Source: Saprospiraceae bacterium (GTDB taxonomy: Bacteria > Bacteroidota > Bacteroidia > Chitinophagales > Saprospiraceae). From it: 64,000 nt of DNA. The first letter of the stretch is position 1, and each line of letters opens with the position of its first letter. The stretch lies in assembly GCA_016710585.1 (NCBI GenBank), contig JADJVN010000046.1:62001-126000 (forward strand), in the 5' to 3' direction. The position numbers and the translations under genes were made by a program. Below are positions 1 through 9,330 of the stretch, piece after piece. Under the pieces are notes generated by a model. That model had not been told where the DNA came from, made no database searches, and was given only the letters and a program-made list of their open reading frames with translations.

Positions 1-581
1 ATAAGATTTACCATATCGCGGACTTGATGTGTTGAAATAATAATGATTCTATCTTCTAGCATAGCATCTGTGATCAGATTCCTGAATTGAGCTTTTGATG
101 GAATGTCGAGACCATTTGTGGGTTCATCTAAGATTAAGATTTTTGAATTTGTAGAAACTGCAAAGCAGAGAATTACTTTCTTTTTTTGTCCATGAGAAAG
201 CTTATCCATTTTTGAATTGCCTTCTAGGTCAAAATTGGTCAGTAGTTTAAAAAATTGATCATAATCAAAATTAGGATAGAATGGGGCATAAGTGTACAAG
301 TATTCAAGGACACTCAGATTAACAGGATGATGTTCCTCTTGTACAAAATAAATTTCTTTGAGAAGGTCAGGATGACGATGACTTGATATGTGATGGAATG
401 CTTCTGCGCATCCTTCTGCAGGAAAAATTAGGCCTTGGATAATTTTAAGTAAAGACGTTTTTCCAGCCCCATTTTTACCCAATAGACCATAGATATTGCC
501 AGGTTTAAGCTGAAGATTGAGATCATTGAATAGCATTTTACTTTTGCTATACTGAAATTTTAGATTTGAAATAGAAATCAT
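1..581 (-). CDS. ABC transporter ATP-binding protein, C-terminus cut off by window edge
   Basis: The first 193 codons from an ATG at 581 are visible; the rest lies outside the window. The protein has a Walker A loop (GKNGAGKTS, about residues 35-43), an ABC signature read as LSHGQKKK, a Walker B (ILILDEP) and the switch histidine (STHQ), so it is an ATP-hydrolysing subunit. It has no membrane segments and must work with a separate permease, presumably encoded further left. The signature is LSHGQ rather than LSGGQ, which is common in small exporter-type ATPases. Substrate is unknown. The upstream inverted repeat at 595-618 suggests that this is the first gene of a regulated operon. Family certain, role not. 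Confidence 0.9.
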   Translation of the reverse strand, partial: MISISNLKFQYSKSKMLFNDLNLQLKPGNIYGLLGKNGAGKTSLLKIIQGLIFPAEGCAEAFHHISSHRHPDLLKEIYFVQEEHHPVNLSVLEYLYTYAPFYPNFDYDQFFKLLTNFDLEGNSKMDKLSHGQKKKVILCFAVSTNSKILILDEPTNGLDIPSKAQFRNLITDAMLEDRIIIISTHQVRDMVNL

Positions 582-594
582 ACATTATTGTTTT

Positions 595-618
595 ACTGTA
601 TTAATAAACTAGTACAGT
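595..618. promoter_or_regulatory. Inverted repeat, possible operator of the ABC transporter gene
   Basis: Arms ACTGTATTA (595-603) and TAGTACAGT (610-618) are inverted copies with one mismatch and a 6-bp spacer, 14 bp before the ABC ATPase start. TAGTAC recurs at 626-631. The layout resembles operators of GntR/YtrA-type repressors, which often control small ABC transporters. No regulator gene is visible here, so the assignment is inference. Confidence 0.4.
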
Positions 619-757
619 GCAAATGTAGTACGGTAGTGATGATTTGTCAAATATTTTTAATGTTTTTTAAAAATATATTTTATTGTAATGTATAATAGAT
701 TGAAAAACAATAAATAATGTTATTTATTGAGAAATTTGAAAAGCCTAAGTTTCAGTT

Positions 758-1939
758 TTAGAATATTTTTTTGACTTTTGCATTTGGATCTAAACTCAAT
801 TTTCCTTGAGCATTTATATAAATTCCTTCTATCCAATTAATTCCAGGGCTTTTATTTACACTTAGAGAACCTAAGTTGTCATGCATTTTTAATGCACTTG
901 CACCATTGATTGTAGCCCAGGAAAAAACTTCTTCTAGGCTTATACTAGACTGGTATTTAACTATCGTTTTTATTTCTTCAAGGATATTTAACGACCAATT
1001 GGAGCTTAGACTGTCTGTACCAATACAAATATTCTTAGATATCGATTTCCAAAGAGAATAATCTGGTAGTCGATTTTCAATAAATAAATTGGCGTTTGGA
1101 CATGTTACAAAATAACTGTTTTTATTCCATTTCATCGCCGCAGCAAAATCATCCTCACTACTGAAGGTATTGTGTACAAATAAAATATTTCCTTCGTGAT
1201 GAAGCTGTGAGATCGGGTAGTGTATTGCTGATTTTGAAATTGCCACAAAGTCTTTAAATGAAAATCCAAATGATTCAAAAAAATTAGGGAAGCCGCCTGA
1301 TTTGTTTTGAAATAAGTCATTCTCATCTTTAATCTCTTGATTGTGTATGCTAAGTATATTTTGGTTGGTGTTCAGATTATTTATCTTGTTAAACAGACTT
1401 GCTGATACAGAATAGGAAGCATGAGGGACAAAACTTTTTTGTAATGATTCAAATTTATTGTACACATTTAAATATTCGTTATAGAAATTGTCACTCAAAT
1501 GGTTTTGCATAAAGTCAAACGCTTCAATAAAATTGTAATACTTTATTTTACTTTCTTTTTTTGTTTTTATTGAATCTGTTTTATTTGAAATATCGCCAAC
1601 GGCCACAATGCCATTATTGTACATTTCGGTGTCAGCTTGTTTTATAGCAGATTGAATGATGTTTTCCTCTTCATTGCGGAATTTTACGACTGAATTAATA
1701 AAAGGAATAAGACCTATTCCAGTGTCAATTTTCCCTTTCATATTGGAAAGTTCAAGATGACAATGTGCATTAATAAATCCAGGGCTCAATAGTCCAGGAT
1801 AATATTGATATTCTGTTTTATCGAATGAATTCTCTGCAAGGATTTCAAGTATTTTACCCGATTCATTTAAAATTAAACCATAGTTATTTAAAATTTTTCC
1901 AGAATCATGAAAAATATAATCCGAATATAATTTATGCAT
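758..1939 (-). CDS. Metal-dependent amidohydrolase (cyclic deaminase family)
   Basis: 393 aa, ATG start. An amidohydrolase-superfamily TIM barrel: the metal-binding HxH lies at about residues 59-61 (NAHCHLELS), further histidines occur in VPHASYS and SIHNQE, and the final aspartate in GTDSLSSN near residue 310. The N-terminal lead-in LLSPGFINAHCH is typical of enzymes such as guanine deaminase, SsnA and aminodeoxyfutalosine deaminase, which deaminate or hydrolyse ring amines. The substrate cannot be read from the sequence. It is cytoplasmic (no signal peptide). It starts a few bases after the DUF1015 gene ends, so the two are probably cotranscribed. Confidence 0.85.
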   Translation of the reverse strand: MHKLYSDYIFHDSGKILNNYGLILNESGKILEILAENSFDKTEYQYYPGLLSPGFINAHCHLELSNMKGKIDTGIGLIPFINSVVKFRNEEENIIQSAIKQADTEMYNNGIVAVGDISNKTDSIKTKKESKIKYYNFIEAFDFMQNHLSDNFYNEYLNVYNKFESLQKSFVPHASYSVSASLFNKINNLNTNQNILSIHNQEIKDENDLFQNKSGGFPNFFESFGFSFKDFVAISKSAIHYPISQLHHEGNILFVHNTFSSEDDFAAAMKWNKNSYFVTCPNANLFIENRLPDYSLWKSISKNICIGTDSLSSNWSLNILEEIKTIVKYQSSISLEEVFSWATINGASALKMHDNLGSLSVNKSPGINWIEGIYINAQGKLSLDPNAKVKKIF

Positions 1940-1943
1940 TAAT

Positions 1944-3068
1944 TTATTTCTCTTTATGTTTGAAATCTTGAACTATTAATCCATTTCTAATCCTAGGTTC
2001 AAACCATGTGCTTTTTGGTGGTAGAACTTGATGTTTGTCCGCAACTTTAATAAAGTCTCTACTTTTTACAGGGTAAAAAAGAACAAATAAAGCATTTGGT
2101 TTTTCTTCTGTTAGTTTAATGATTTGCTTTAAACTTTTAGCACCATCAAGATTTTGAATTCTTGTGTCAGTCCTTATGTCATTGATTCCAAAAATTCCAG
2201 TTAATACTTGAGTATTAAATATGTCAATATCGAAGATGACTTTTGTTTTATTTTTTGTAGGATGAGCTATTGTGTTTTTCCATTTTAATGCATAATTTGA
2301 ATTTCCATAATGGAATACCAGCTCACCTTTTTGTTTAGGAAATCGCAGCGTCTTTAGTTTTTTAAATTCTGCTATTTTTTTAATTTTAGAGGAGTAAGTT
2401 TCAAAATTAAAATCATCTCCCATTTCAATAAAGCGATGATATGCACAAATTGTGAGTTCATTGAAATCAAACAAAGCACACATCATTGAATTCAGTTTGC
2501 TTTCTTTATATTCAGGGTTTTCTTGAAGCATTTTTGTGATAGAAGCAATTCGGTGATGACCATCTGCAATGTATGCACTTGGGACCTGAGTACTAAACTC
2601 ATTTTGAAAATCCTTTATAGCTTTTTCATTGCTAATTTTATATAATTCATGTATTTGCTGCTCTTTAGGAAAATGAACTGTAAACTTTGGTTTTTTGCCA
2701 AGGAAGGATCTAATAATAAGATCTTTAATTGATTTTTTCTGTGGATAGGCAAGTAGAACTGGCTTAATGATGCCATCTCTTTCGTTCATTAATTTACTGA
2801 TATTTTCTTCTTGAGCAACAAGTGTGTTTTCATGCTTCTTAATCAATCCATTCAAATAATCATTAATTGATACAGCAGCAATGATCCCATGATAATCTCT
2901 TGACTTTGTTTTTATCCTATAGATAAATATTGATTTTTTCTTTCCCTCCCAGAAGATCCCTTGTTTTTTTAATTCTGGATAATTATTTTTTATTTGTCCA
3001 AAAAAATCTTCTAAATCAAAAATACCTGAATAATCTGGATAGGAAAAGTTAAATGGTTTTATATTCAT
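1944..3068 (-). CDS. DUF1015 family protein
   Basis: 374 aa, ATG start. It carries the family hallmark ADGHHR at residues 168-173 and the usual length and layout of DUF1015 (COG4198) proteins. The fold is thought to be related to ParB/sulfiredoxin-like proteins, some of which are free-serine kinases; that link is family knowledge, not something seen here. In Bacteroidota this gene often lies near serine or glycine metabolism genes, and here it directly follows gcvT (glycine cleavage), which fits a role around serine/glycine. No signal peptide or membrane segment. The exact reaction is unproven. Confidence 0.85.
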   Translation of the reverse strand: MNIKPFNFSYPDYSGIFDLEDFFGQIKNNYPELKKQGIFWEGKKKSIFIYRIKTKSRDYHGIIAAVSINDYLNGLIKKHENTLVAQEENISKLMNERDGIIKPVLLAYPQKKSIKDLIIRSFLGKKPKFTVHFPKEQQIHELYKISNEKAIKDFQNEFSTQVPSAYIADGHHRIASITKMLQENPEYKESKLNSMMCALFDFNELTICAYHRFIEMGDDFNFETYSSKIKKIAEFKKLKTLRFPKQKGELVFHYGNSNYALKWKNTIAHPTKNKTKVIFDIDIFNTQVLTGIFGINDIRTDTRIQNLDGAKSLKQIIKLTEEKPNALFVLFYPVKSRDFIKVADKHQVLPPKSTWFEPRIRNGLIVQDFKHKEK

Positions 3069-3111
3069 AGTCTAAAATGACGTGTCATAATAAAAGATTT
3101 TATTATTTGTT

Positions 3112-4218
3112 TTAAGATTTTATAAATGGTATTTTTACTACATGGGCTGTTGCGTTTCTAGAACCCATGTTGATCTGTAATGAAGATCCAATTTTAGCAT
3201 TTTCAACAGGTACATAAGCTAATCCAATTGCCAAATTTAAACTTGGAGATTGTGTTCCTGATGTGACGACACCAATTTCGACACCAACATCATTTAAAAC
3301 CTTATACCCGTGTCTTGGTATGCGACGATCGTCCATAATGAAACCGACTAGTTTTTTTGATAAGCCAGCTTTTTTTTGATCCATCATCCAAGATTTACCC
3401 ACAAAGTCATCTTTATCTAATTTCGTTATCCAAGCAAGTCCTGCTTCAAGTGGTGAAGTTGTATCGTCGATATCATTGCCATACAAACAGAAAGCCATCT
3501 CTAGTCTTAAAGTGTCTCTGGCACCTAGTCCAGCTGGAAGGAGTCCTTTTGGTGATCCAATTGCCATTATTGCATCCCAGATTTTAGATGTATCTTCATT
3601 TGAAGCATACAATTCAAAACCACCAGCACCTGTATACCCAGTTGCTGATATAATCACATTATCACAACCTGCAAAGCTTCCTTTTTTGAAAGTGTAATAT
3701 GGGATGTTTTTTAGATCTATTGATGTTAATTCCTGAATCATCTCAGCAACCTTTGGTCCTTGAATTGCGATTAGACCTGTTTGATCAGAAATATTAATAA
3801 GTCTTGTGTCGAAGCTATTATGTGAAGAAATCCAGTTCCAATCTTTTTCCATATTAGAAGCATTGACGACTAACATAAATGCCTGTTCTCCTTCATTGCA
3901 CATATCTTCGGCTAATCGATAGACTAAAAGATCATCGACAATACCTCCATCATTGTTAGGCATACATGAATATTGTGCTTCACCTGTAGCAAGTTTTGAT
4001 GCATCATTGCTTGTAATTTTTTGAACAAGCTTCAAGGCTTCTTTCCCTTTTACAATGAATTCACCCATATGTGAGACATCAAATATTCCTGCATTTGTCC
4101 TCACTGCTTCATGTTCTTCTTTAATTCCAGAATAACTTATAGGCATGTTGTATCCTGCAAATTCTGCCATTTTAGCTCCTAGTGCAATGTGCTTTTCAGT
4201 AAGCGGAGTATTTTTCAT
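3112..4218 (-). CDS. gcvT: Glycine cleavage system T protein (aminomethyltransferase)
   Basis: 368 aa, the usual length. It transfers the methylene group of the aminomethyl-lipoyl H protein to tetrahydrofolate, releasing ammonia. Recognisable parts are the N-terminal TPLTEKH, the folate-domain block GIFDVSHMGE (about 43-52), SNDASKL, IQGPKV, a YTGAGGFELY block where most homologues have YTGExGFE, and the C-terminal SGTQSPSL. It lies in a minus-strand run with only a 2-bp gap after the HEAT/cyclophilin gene. The genes for the P and H proteins are not in the window. Confidence 0.96.
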   Translation of the reverse strand: MKNTPLTEKHIALGAKMAEFAGYNMPISYSGIKEEHEAVRTNAGIFDVSHMGEFIVKGKEALKLVQKITSNDASKLATGEAQYSCMPNNDGGIVDDLLVYRLAEDMCNEGEQAFMLVVNASNMEKDWNWISSHNSFDTRLINISDQTGLIAIQGPKVAEMIQELTSIDLKNIPYYTFKKGSFAGCDNVIISATGYTGAGGFELYASNEDTSKIWDAIMAIGSPKGLLPAGLGARDTLRLEMAFCLYGNDIDDTTSPLEAGLAWITKLDKDDFVGKSWMMDQKKAGLSKKLVGFIMDDRRIPRHGYKVLNDVGVEIGVVTSGTQSPSLNLAIGLAYVPVENAKIGSSLQINMGSRNATAHVVKIPFIKS

Positions 4219-4220
4219 TT

Positions 4221-6236
4221 TTAAATTGTTTTAATATCAATAATTTTATCTCCTTGGGATAAGGTAAGTAATATATCTAATCCTGAGATCACTTTTCCAA
4301 ATACAGTGTAGTTGCCATCTAAATGTGGAGTGGGACTATGTGTGATAAAAAACTGGCACGATTCAGTGTCATTACCAGCACTTGCCATTCCTATCATACC
4401 TCCTGCTAAGAAATTTAATGCTGATATTTCAGTTCTTATCGTGTATTCTACTGATCCATAACCATCACCTCTTGGACATCCAGCTTGAACCACAAAATTA
4501 GGCACTACTCGATGAAAATATTTGTTTTTATAGAAATCTTCTTTTACTAATTGCAAGAAATTATAGACTGATGTTGGTGCCATTTTGGTGCAAAGCACGA
4601 TCATGATTTCTCCTTTTTCTGTATTAATTTTTGCAAAAACAGAATCTGGAAGTGCAGCTACTTTATTCCAATCTACAGGGTGATTGTATTTTACTTTTAT
4701 AGGGTAAAATTTCTTTTTTTGATATTTTTCAGTCAAGACTTTCTCTACTTCATTCCAAGTTTCTATATCTCGTGGTAAATTTAATTTCGCTTTGCCCATC
4801 ACAAGAATTGAATCTGGACGAACATATTTTTCTAATAAATTTCTTTCCTTTGAGAATAATTGTGACATAATGGAAAGTACACCTTGATCTCCTCGTAAAC
4901 AATTGTCAGTATAATAGGCTGTGATTTGAGAATAAATGGGGTTATAATTTCCTGGAAAAGTAGTTGTGAAATCTTTCCGATCTACAATTTTACTTATTGA
5001 TTCTGCTATTGCCAAATTGACAGGAGAAGCTATTTGCGCATTGTATAGGTTTAGAATAAAAGGTAACTCTTTTGGAATTTCTGATAAAGCTTTAATATAT
5101 GCAGCTTTTTCATAATTTGATTTAGCATTCTGAAGATTTTCTTTAAGCCTATAGATATAACCATCTCTGGTTAGAGTCATGTAAGTTGGTATCTTCTTGA
5201 GTAGGCTTGCAAAAATAATTGATTTAACCTGCCAAGGTAAAGAAGCTTGTTCTGCAAGTGTTTTAAATTCTTCTATGGATTCGGTTGTAGCGTTTTCATA
5301 TAAATATTCTGCAGCAGGAATAGCAACATTTAGTGATGGATTTTGAGCAGCTCTTAAGGCGAATGAACTGGCTTGCCCTAATTTAAAAGATGAAGTTAAT
5401 CCTTTGAATAAATTACTTTGTATCCTCGAATCCAAACCTCTAGAATAAAGTTCTTCTAATATTGTCAATGATTTTGGAGATCCTAATTTGCTTAAAGCAC
5501 CTACTAGCGCCATTCTGATTTCCACATTTTTCTCTTCGATGCAAAGCTTTTCAAGTCGCTCTGCATAGGTTGTTAAGTTTAAATCTTTAAATCTTAATAA
5601 ATAATGTGCAGCGATTAATTTTGCTTCATAAGAATAGGTATTGCTCTCTAAAACTTGAAATATTCTAATAAGGCTTTTTGGATTGAATTTTCCACGCAAT
5701 GCATATCTATAAAAGGCAAGCATTTGCGCTTTATTTAACAATGTATCTTTGCCTTGATAACTTTTAATATTGCTTAGTAATGATAAAGTTGAATCAGAAC
5801 CACATTTCCCCAATGCTTCAAGAATAGCTGCATTCGTATTTATGTATGGTCCTATTGAATCTACTGCAATAAAAGCGGATATCAATGCTGATTCTGCTTT
5901 TGATGATCCAATTTGTCCAAGACTTATTGCTGCTGCTGTTCTATAATTTTCGTTTGAAGATGTTAATTCATTGATTAAAGGTAGAATCGCCAGACTGTCT
6001 TTTATAGATGCAAAAGATTTTATTGCTAATAATTTGTATTTGGGTTCTTCATTATTGAAATAACTTAAAAGTGAATCTGTAAGACGTTCATCTTGAAATT
6101 GAAATATTTTTTGTACCACAGGATCTTTTAAATCAAATTCTAGACTTTTTGCAGTTTCTTCAACTGGAGGAAAACATGAGCCGAATATTAAAGAGATTAA
6201 TATAATAGCAAGATAGGAATTAACTATTTTTATCAT
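4221..6236 (-). CDS. Lipoprotein with HEAT-like repeats fused to a cyclophilin-type peptidyl-prolyl isomerase
   Basis: 671 aa from the ATG at 6236. A longer frame opens with TTG at 6272 but overlaps the upstream gene and spoils the signal peptide; the ATG gives a clean one ending in a lipobox (LIFGSC, Cys about 21). Residues ~35-480 are helical HEAT-type repeats (for example AAAISLGQIG, LVGALSKLGS). Residues ~525-671 are a cyclophilin domain with FHRVVPNFVVQAG and GMASAGNDTESCQFFIT, containing the Arg, Phe and Gln positions of the active site. It probably sits on the membrane surface as a chaperone for envelope proteins, with the repeats acting as docking surface; that role is inferred. Confidence 0.88.
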   Translation of the reverse strand: MIKIVNSYLAIILISLIFGSCFPPVEETAKSLEFDLKDPVVQKIFQFQDERLTDSLLSYFNNEEPKYKLLAIKSFASIKDSLAILPLINELTSSNENYRTAAAISLGQIGSSKAESALISAFIAVDSIGPYINTNAAILEALGKCGSDSTLSLLSNIKSYQGKDTLLNKAQMLAFYRYALRGKFNPKSLIRIFQVLESNTYSYEAKLIAAHYLLRFKDLNLTTYAERLEKLCIEEKNVEIRMALVGALSKLGSPKSLTILEELYSRGLDSRIQSNLFKGLTSSFKLGQASSFALRAAQNPSLNVAIPAAEYLYENATTESIEEFKTLAEQASLPWQVKSIIFASLLKKIPTYMTLTRDGYIYRLKENLQNAKSNYEKAAYIKALSEIPKELPFILNLYNAQIASPVNLAIAESISKIVDRKDFTTTFPGNYNPIYSQITAYYTDNCLRGDQGVLSIMSQLFSKERNLLEKYVRPDSILVMGKAKLNLPRDIETWNEVEKVLTEKYQKKKFYPIKVKYNHPVDWNKVAALPDSVFAKINTEKGEIMIVLCTKMAPTSVYNFLQLVKEDFYKNKYFHRVVPNFVVQAGCPRGDGYGSVEYTIRTEISALNFLAGGMIGMASAGNDTESCQFFITHSPTPHLDGNYTVFGKVISGLDILLTLSQGDKIIDIKTI

Positions 6237-6252
6237 ATTTTTGAACCCAATC

Positions 6253-6630
6253 TTATAAGTCATTGCCTTCAATTTTATTTAACTGATTTGTTTTTGAAGC
6301 TTTGAAGCTGAGATAGTAAACAATGAGTGCAAATAAATTGATGAGTATTAATAGACTCATACGTATTATTCCCATAAGATCATTTGTAGAAATGACTCTT
6401 TCTAAAGGCATGAATAAACTGATGAAGTTTAATAAGGTGATAATGATCACAATATTTTTTGCTAAATTTTCACCAGCTTTCATTTGTTTATGAAATGCAG
6501 ATAATAGAATACCAATCGCAGGAATGATAAGCGCATGATTTAGATGCGTAGAGGTATAGCTCCACAATCCAATAAACACCATTGCAGTGAAGTTAATTAA
6601 ATTGGCTTGATATGGTTTGATTGAATTCAT
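6253..6630 (-). CDS. Small integral membrane protein of unknown function
   Basis: 125 aa, ATG start. Four hydrophobic stretches (about 10-25, 32-47, 58-76 and 88-110) suggest a four-helix inner-membrane protein with a basic C-terminal tail. No recognised family motif. It lies between the PBP1A gene (2-bp gap) and the HEAT/cyclophilin lipoprotein gene, both envelope genes, so it may belong to the same transcript. Function unknown. Confidence 0.7.
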   Translation of the reverse strand: MNSIKPYQANLINFTAMVFIGLWSYTSTHLNHALIIPAIGILLSAFHKQMKAGENLAKNIVIIITLLNFISLFMPLERVISTNDLMGIIRMSLLILINLFALIVYYLSFKASKTNQLNKIEGNDL

Positions 6631-6632
6631 AT

Positions 6633-9302
6633 TTATTCTTGGTTTTCATCTTCCTCATCTTTTTGAGGTGTTTTTTTAGGCTGTTCTTCTTCTTCTTCAA
6701 ATATTTCATCTTCTTTTGGTGTATTATTTGGAAGCATATTGTTATCCATGTTGGTTGATGGCATCATTGACTTATAAAGATCACAATTTAGTTCAACGCC
6801 TAAATCACCTGGTGGTCTTGGGAATTGTGAAGATATATCGATTCCACACGCTGGATCATTTTCCAATTTGCTCAAGTATTTTGCAAAGAATGGTTTAGCC
6901 ATGACACCACCTTGTCCTGTTTCGAGTGAAAGGAAGCGTATCCATGGATCTTCACCACCGACCCAAGTACCAACCACTAAGTTTGGAGTAAATCCCATAA
7001 ACCAGCCATCGACATAGTCATTGGTAGTTCCCGTTTTACCAGCAGTGTGCGATTTTACACCATAAGCTTGCCCTGATCTTTGCATTAATTGAATCATTAC
7101 ATAATTGAAATTTGCTGCTAATGCTTGATTTTGATGAGCCGTGTTTTGATAAATCACTTTTCCATTTTTATCTACTACTTTAGACACAAAATATGGTTTA
7201 ACATAAACACCATTATTTGCAAAAGTAGTATAAGCACCAGTCATTTCGAATGCTGATAATTCTGAAGATCCTAAAACGATGGATGGGAATTTTGGTATCA
7301 ATAGACCTCCATCTCTTCTTTTTGCAGTAGAATCAATACCCATGTTGTGTAGCAATCCTCTAATCTGACTCACAGATCCAAGTAACATCACTAATCTCAC
7401 TGTGATTGAATTTTTTGACTCTGCCAAGGCATTGAATAAATTATAATTTTTTCCAGTAAATGATTCCTTAGCATTGCCAGGAGACCACGCTTCTGGTAGG
7501 CCAAAATCTTTATCATTAGCGGGAATTGTATATTGTATATCCTGAAATTCATCGCATGGTTGAATTCCTTGAAAGGCTATTGCTGTTGCGTAAACAAAGG
7601 GTTTGAATGTTGAGCCAACCTGTCGTCTTGAATTAACGTGGTCATATTTAAAATATTTGAAATTAGTGCCACCGACCCATGACTTTACTTCACCAGTATG
7701 AGGATTGACGGCTACACTTCCTATTTGTAAATGTTTGCGATGATGCTTTATCGAATCCAATGGGCTCATGGTCACTTCTTTCTCACCATTGGTGACATAA
7801 TCATAGATTGTCATTTTGACTGAAATAGTCATTTGTTGTTTTAATTCCTCATCAAATTTTGCATACAATTTTTTTAATGCATTCCATTGTTTGCTTGCCT
7901 TTATTTTATTTGAAATGTCAAACTGTATTTTAGTGATGTTTTTCTTTTTTAGTTCATCTTTTAGAAAACCAGGTGTTTTTTCCTCATTGATTATTCTAAC
8001 TATAGTCCTGTCATTGATATCAATATCACCTATTTCTTTCTCTAAAATGGAATGTACTTTTGAAAAATATTTTTGCCATAATTGGTAATATCTATCAGTC
8101 TCACGAACTAAATTTTGTAACGCTTCTGTTCTAATTTTTAATTGATTTTCATCTGCTTCGAATTTCCATGGATCATTGTTTGACCAAACATTGAAATATG
8201 ATTTTTGAATATTCTTCATATGCTCTACAGCAGCTTCTTCTGCATATTTTTGATTTAAAGGATCGATTGTGGTGTATATCTTTAATCCATCTTCGTAGAT
8301 ATTGTAACTTGTACCATCTGCCTTTAAAAATTTAGGATCCGAAAATAAAGCTTTTAACCACTTTCCTAATTCTGCTCTGAAATAGGGAGCTAATCCATCA
8401 ATATGAGTTTCTCTCTTAAAGCTACTTACATCTAGATCAGAAGCTATCAATTTTTGAAATTCTGTATCAGTTATATGCCCTTTTTGATTGATTAAGGCCA
8501 AGACAGTATTTCTTCTTTCTTTTGCAAGATCCGGAAATTTGCGTGGATTATATAAGGTTGGATTTTTTAGCATGCCAATCAATGTGGCGCATTCTTCAAG
8601 GCTTAGATCTTTTTGGTTTTTGCCAAAATAGGTTTGACTCGCAGTTTGAATTCCGTGTGCTTCAAATATAAAGTCAAATTTATTGAGATATAAGGAGATG
8701 ATTTGTTCTTTGGTATATCTTCTCTCAAGTTTAATTGCGACAAGCCATTCTTTGAGTTTGATACGAACCATCATAAATATTTTAGTTATTTTTGAGCGGC
8801 CCTTTAAGCTAGGTCTTTCAAATAAAAGTTTAGCTAACTGTTGGGTAATCGTACTTCCACCTCCAGATTCATCTTGAGACAATAATAATGTCTTGACTGC
8901 AACCCTTGCAAGAGCTTGGAAGTCAATTCCTGAGTGTTGATAAAACCTAGAATCTTCGGTAGAAAGCAAGGCTTTAATTAAATTTGGATTTAAGCTGTCA
9001 TATTTTACAAATTCTCTATTTTCATTGTAAAATTTGCCTAATGTGCTACCATCATTTGCCAAAACTAGGCTAGCTTGATTATAATTTGGATTTTCTAATT
9101 CTTCAAACGTAGGTAAATTGTCAAATGTTAAAAGCAAAAGTATCAAATAAAAAGCGGCAATTCCTATCAATACTACCTTCCAAATAAGGTTTATGGCATT
9201 CATGAACCATGGCTTATCTGTATTGGTCTCACCTGAACTAATATCAGTAAGTTTGAAATTTTGTCTCAAAGATCCCCATATTTCCTTTACTTTATTCCAC
9301 AT
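6633..9302 (-). CDS. Penicillin-binding protein 1A, bifunctional transglycosylase/transpeptidase
   Basis: 889 aa from the ATG at 9302; an in-frame TTG seven codons upstream is a possible alternative start. A short cytoplasmic tail and one membrane helix (about 40-58) precede a GT51 domain with EDSRFYQHSGIDF (catalytic Glu near 115), GGSTITQQLAK and LNKFDF. The transpeptidase domain has its nucleophile in STFK (about 564), SKNS (about 630) and KTGTT (about 757). The insert between the domains is long, as in Bacteroidota homologues, and the C-terminus is an acidic/proline tail. It polymerises and cross-links peptidoglycan. It is part of the minus-strand envelope cluster. Confidence 0.95.
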   Translation of the reverse strand: MWNKVKEIWGSLRQNFKLTDISSGETNTDKPWFMNAINLIWKVVLIGIAAFYLILLLLTFDNLPTFEELENPNYNQASLVLANDGSTLGKFYNENREFVKYDSLNPNLIKALLSTEDSRFYQHSGIDFQALARVAVKTLLLSQDESGGGSTITQQLAKLLFERPSLKGRSKITKIFMMVRIKLKEWLVAIKLERRYTKEQIISLYLNKFDFIFEAHGIQTASQTYFGKNQKDLSLEECATLIGMLKNPTLYNPRKFPDLAKERRNTVLALINQKGHITDTEFQKLIASDLDVSSFKRETHIDGLAPYFRAELGKWLKALFSDPKFLKADGTSYNIYEDGLKIYTTIDPLNQKYAEEAAVEHMKNIQKSYFNVWSNNDPWKFEADENQLKIRTEALQNLVRETDRYYQLWQKYFSKVHSILEKEIGDIDINDRTIVRIINEEKTPGFLKDELKKKNITKIQFDISNKIKASKQWNALKKLYAKFDEELKQQMTISVKMTIYDYVTNGEKEVTMSPLDSIKHHRKHLQIGSVAVNPHTGEVKSWVGGTNFKYFKYDHVNSRRQVGSTFKPFVYATAIAFQGIQPCDEFQDIQYTIPANDKDFGLPEAWSPGNAKESFTGKNYNLFNALAESKNSITVRLVMLLGSVSQIRGLLHNMGIDSTAKRRDGGLLIPKFPSIVLGSSELSAFEMTGAYTTFANNGVYVKPYFVSKVVDKNGKVIYQNTAHQNQALAANFNYVMIQLMQRSGQAYGVKSHTAGKTGTTNDYVDGWFMGFTPNLVVGTWVGGEDPWIRFLSLETGQGGVMAKPFFAKYLSKLENDPACGIDISSQFPRPPGDLGVELNCDLYKSMMPSTNMDNNMLPNNTPKEDEIFEEEEEQPKKTPQKDEEDENQE

Positions 9303-9330
9303 TAGACTTATATAATGGTACAAATGTCTA

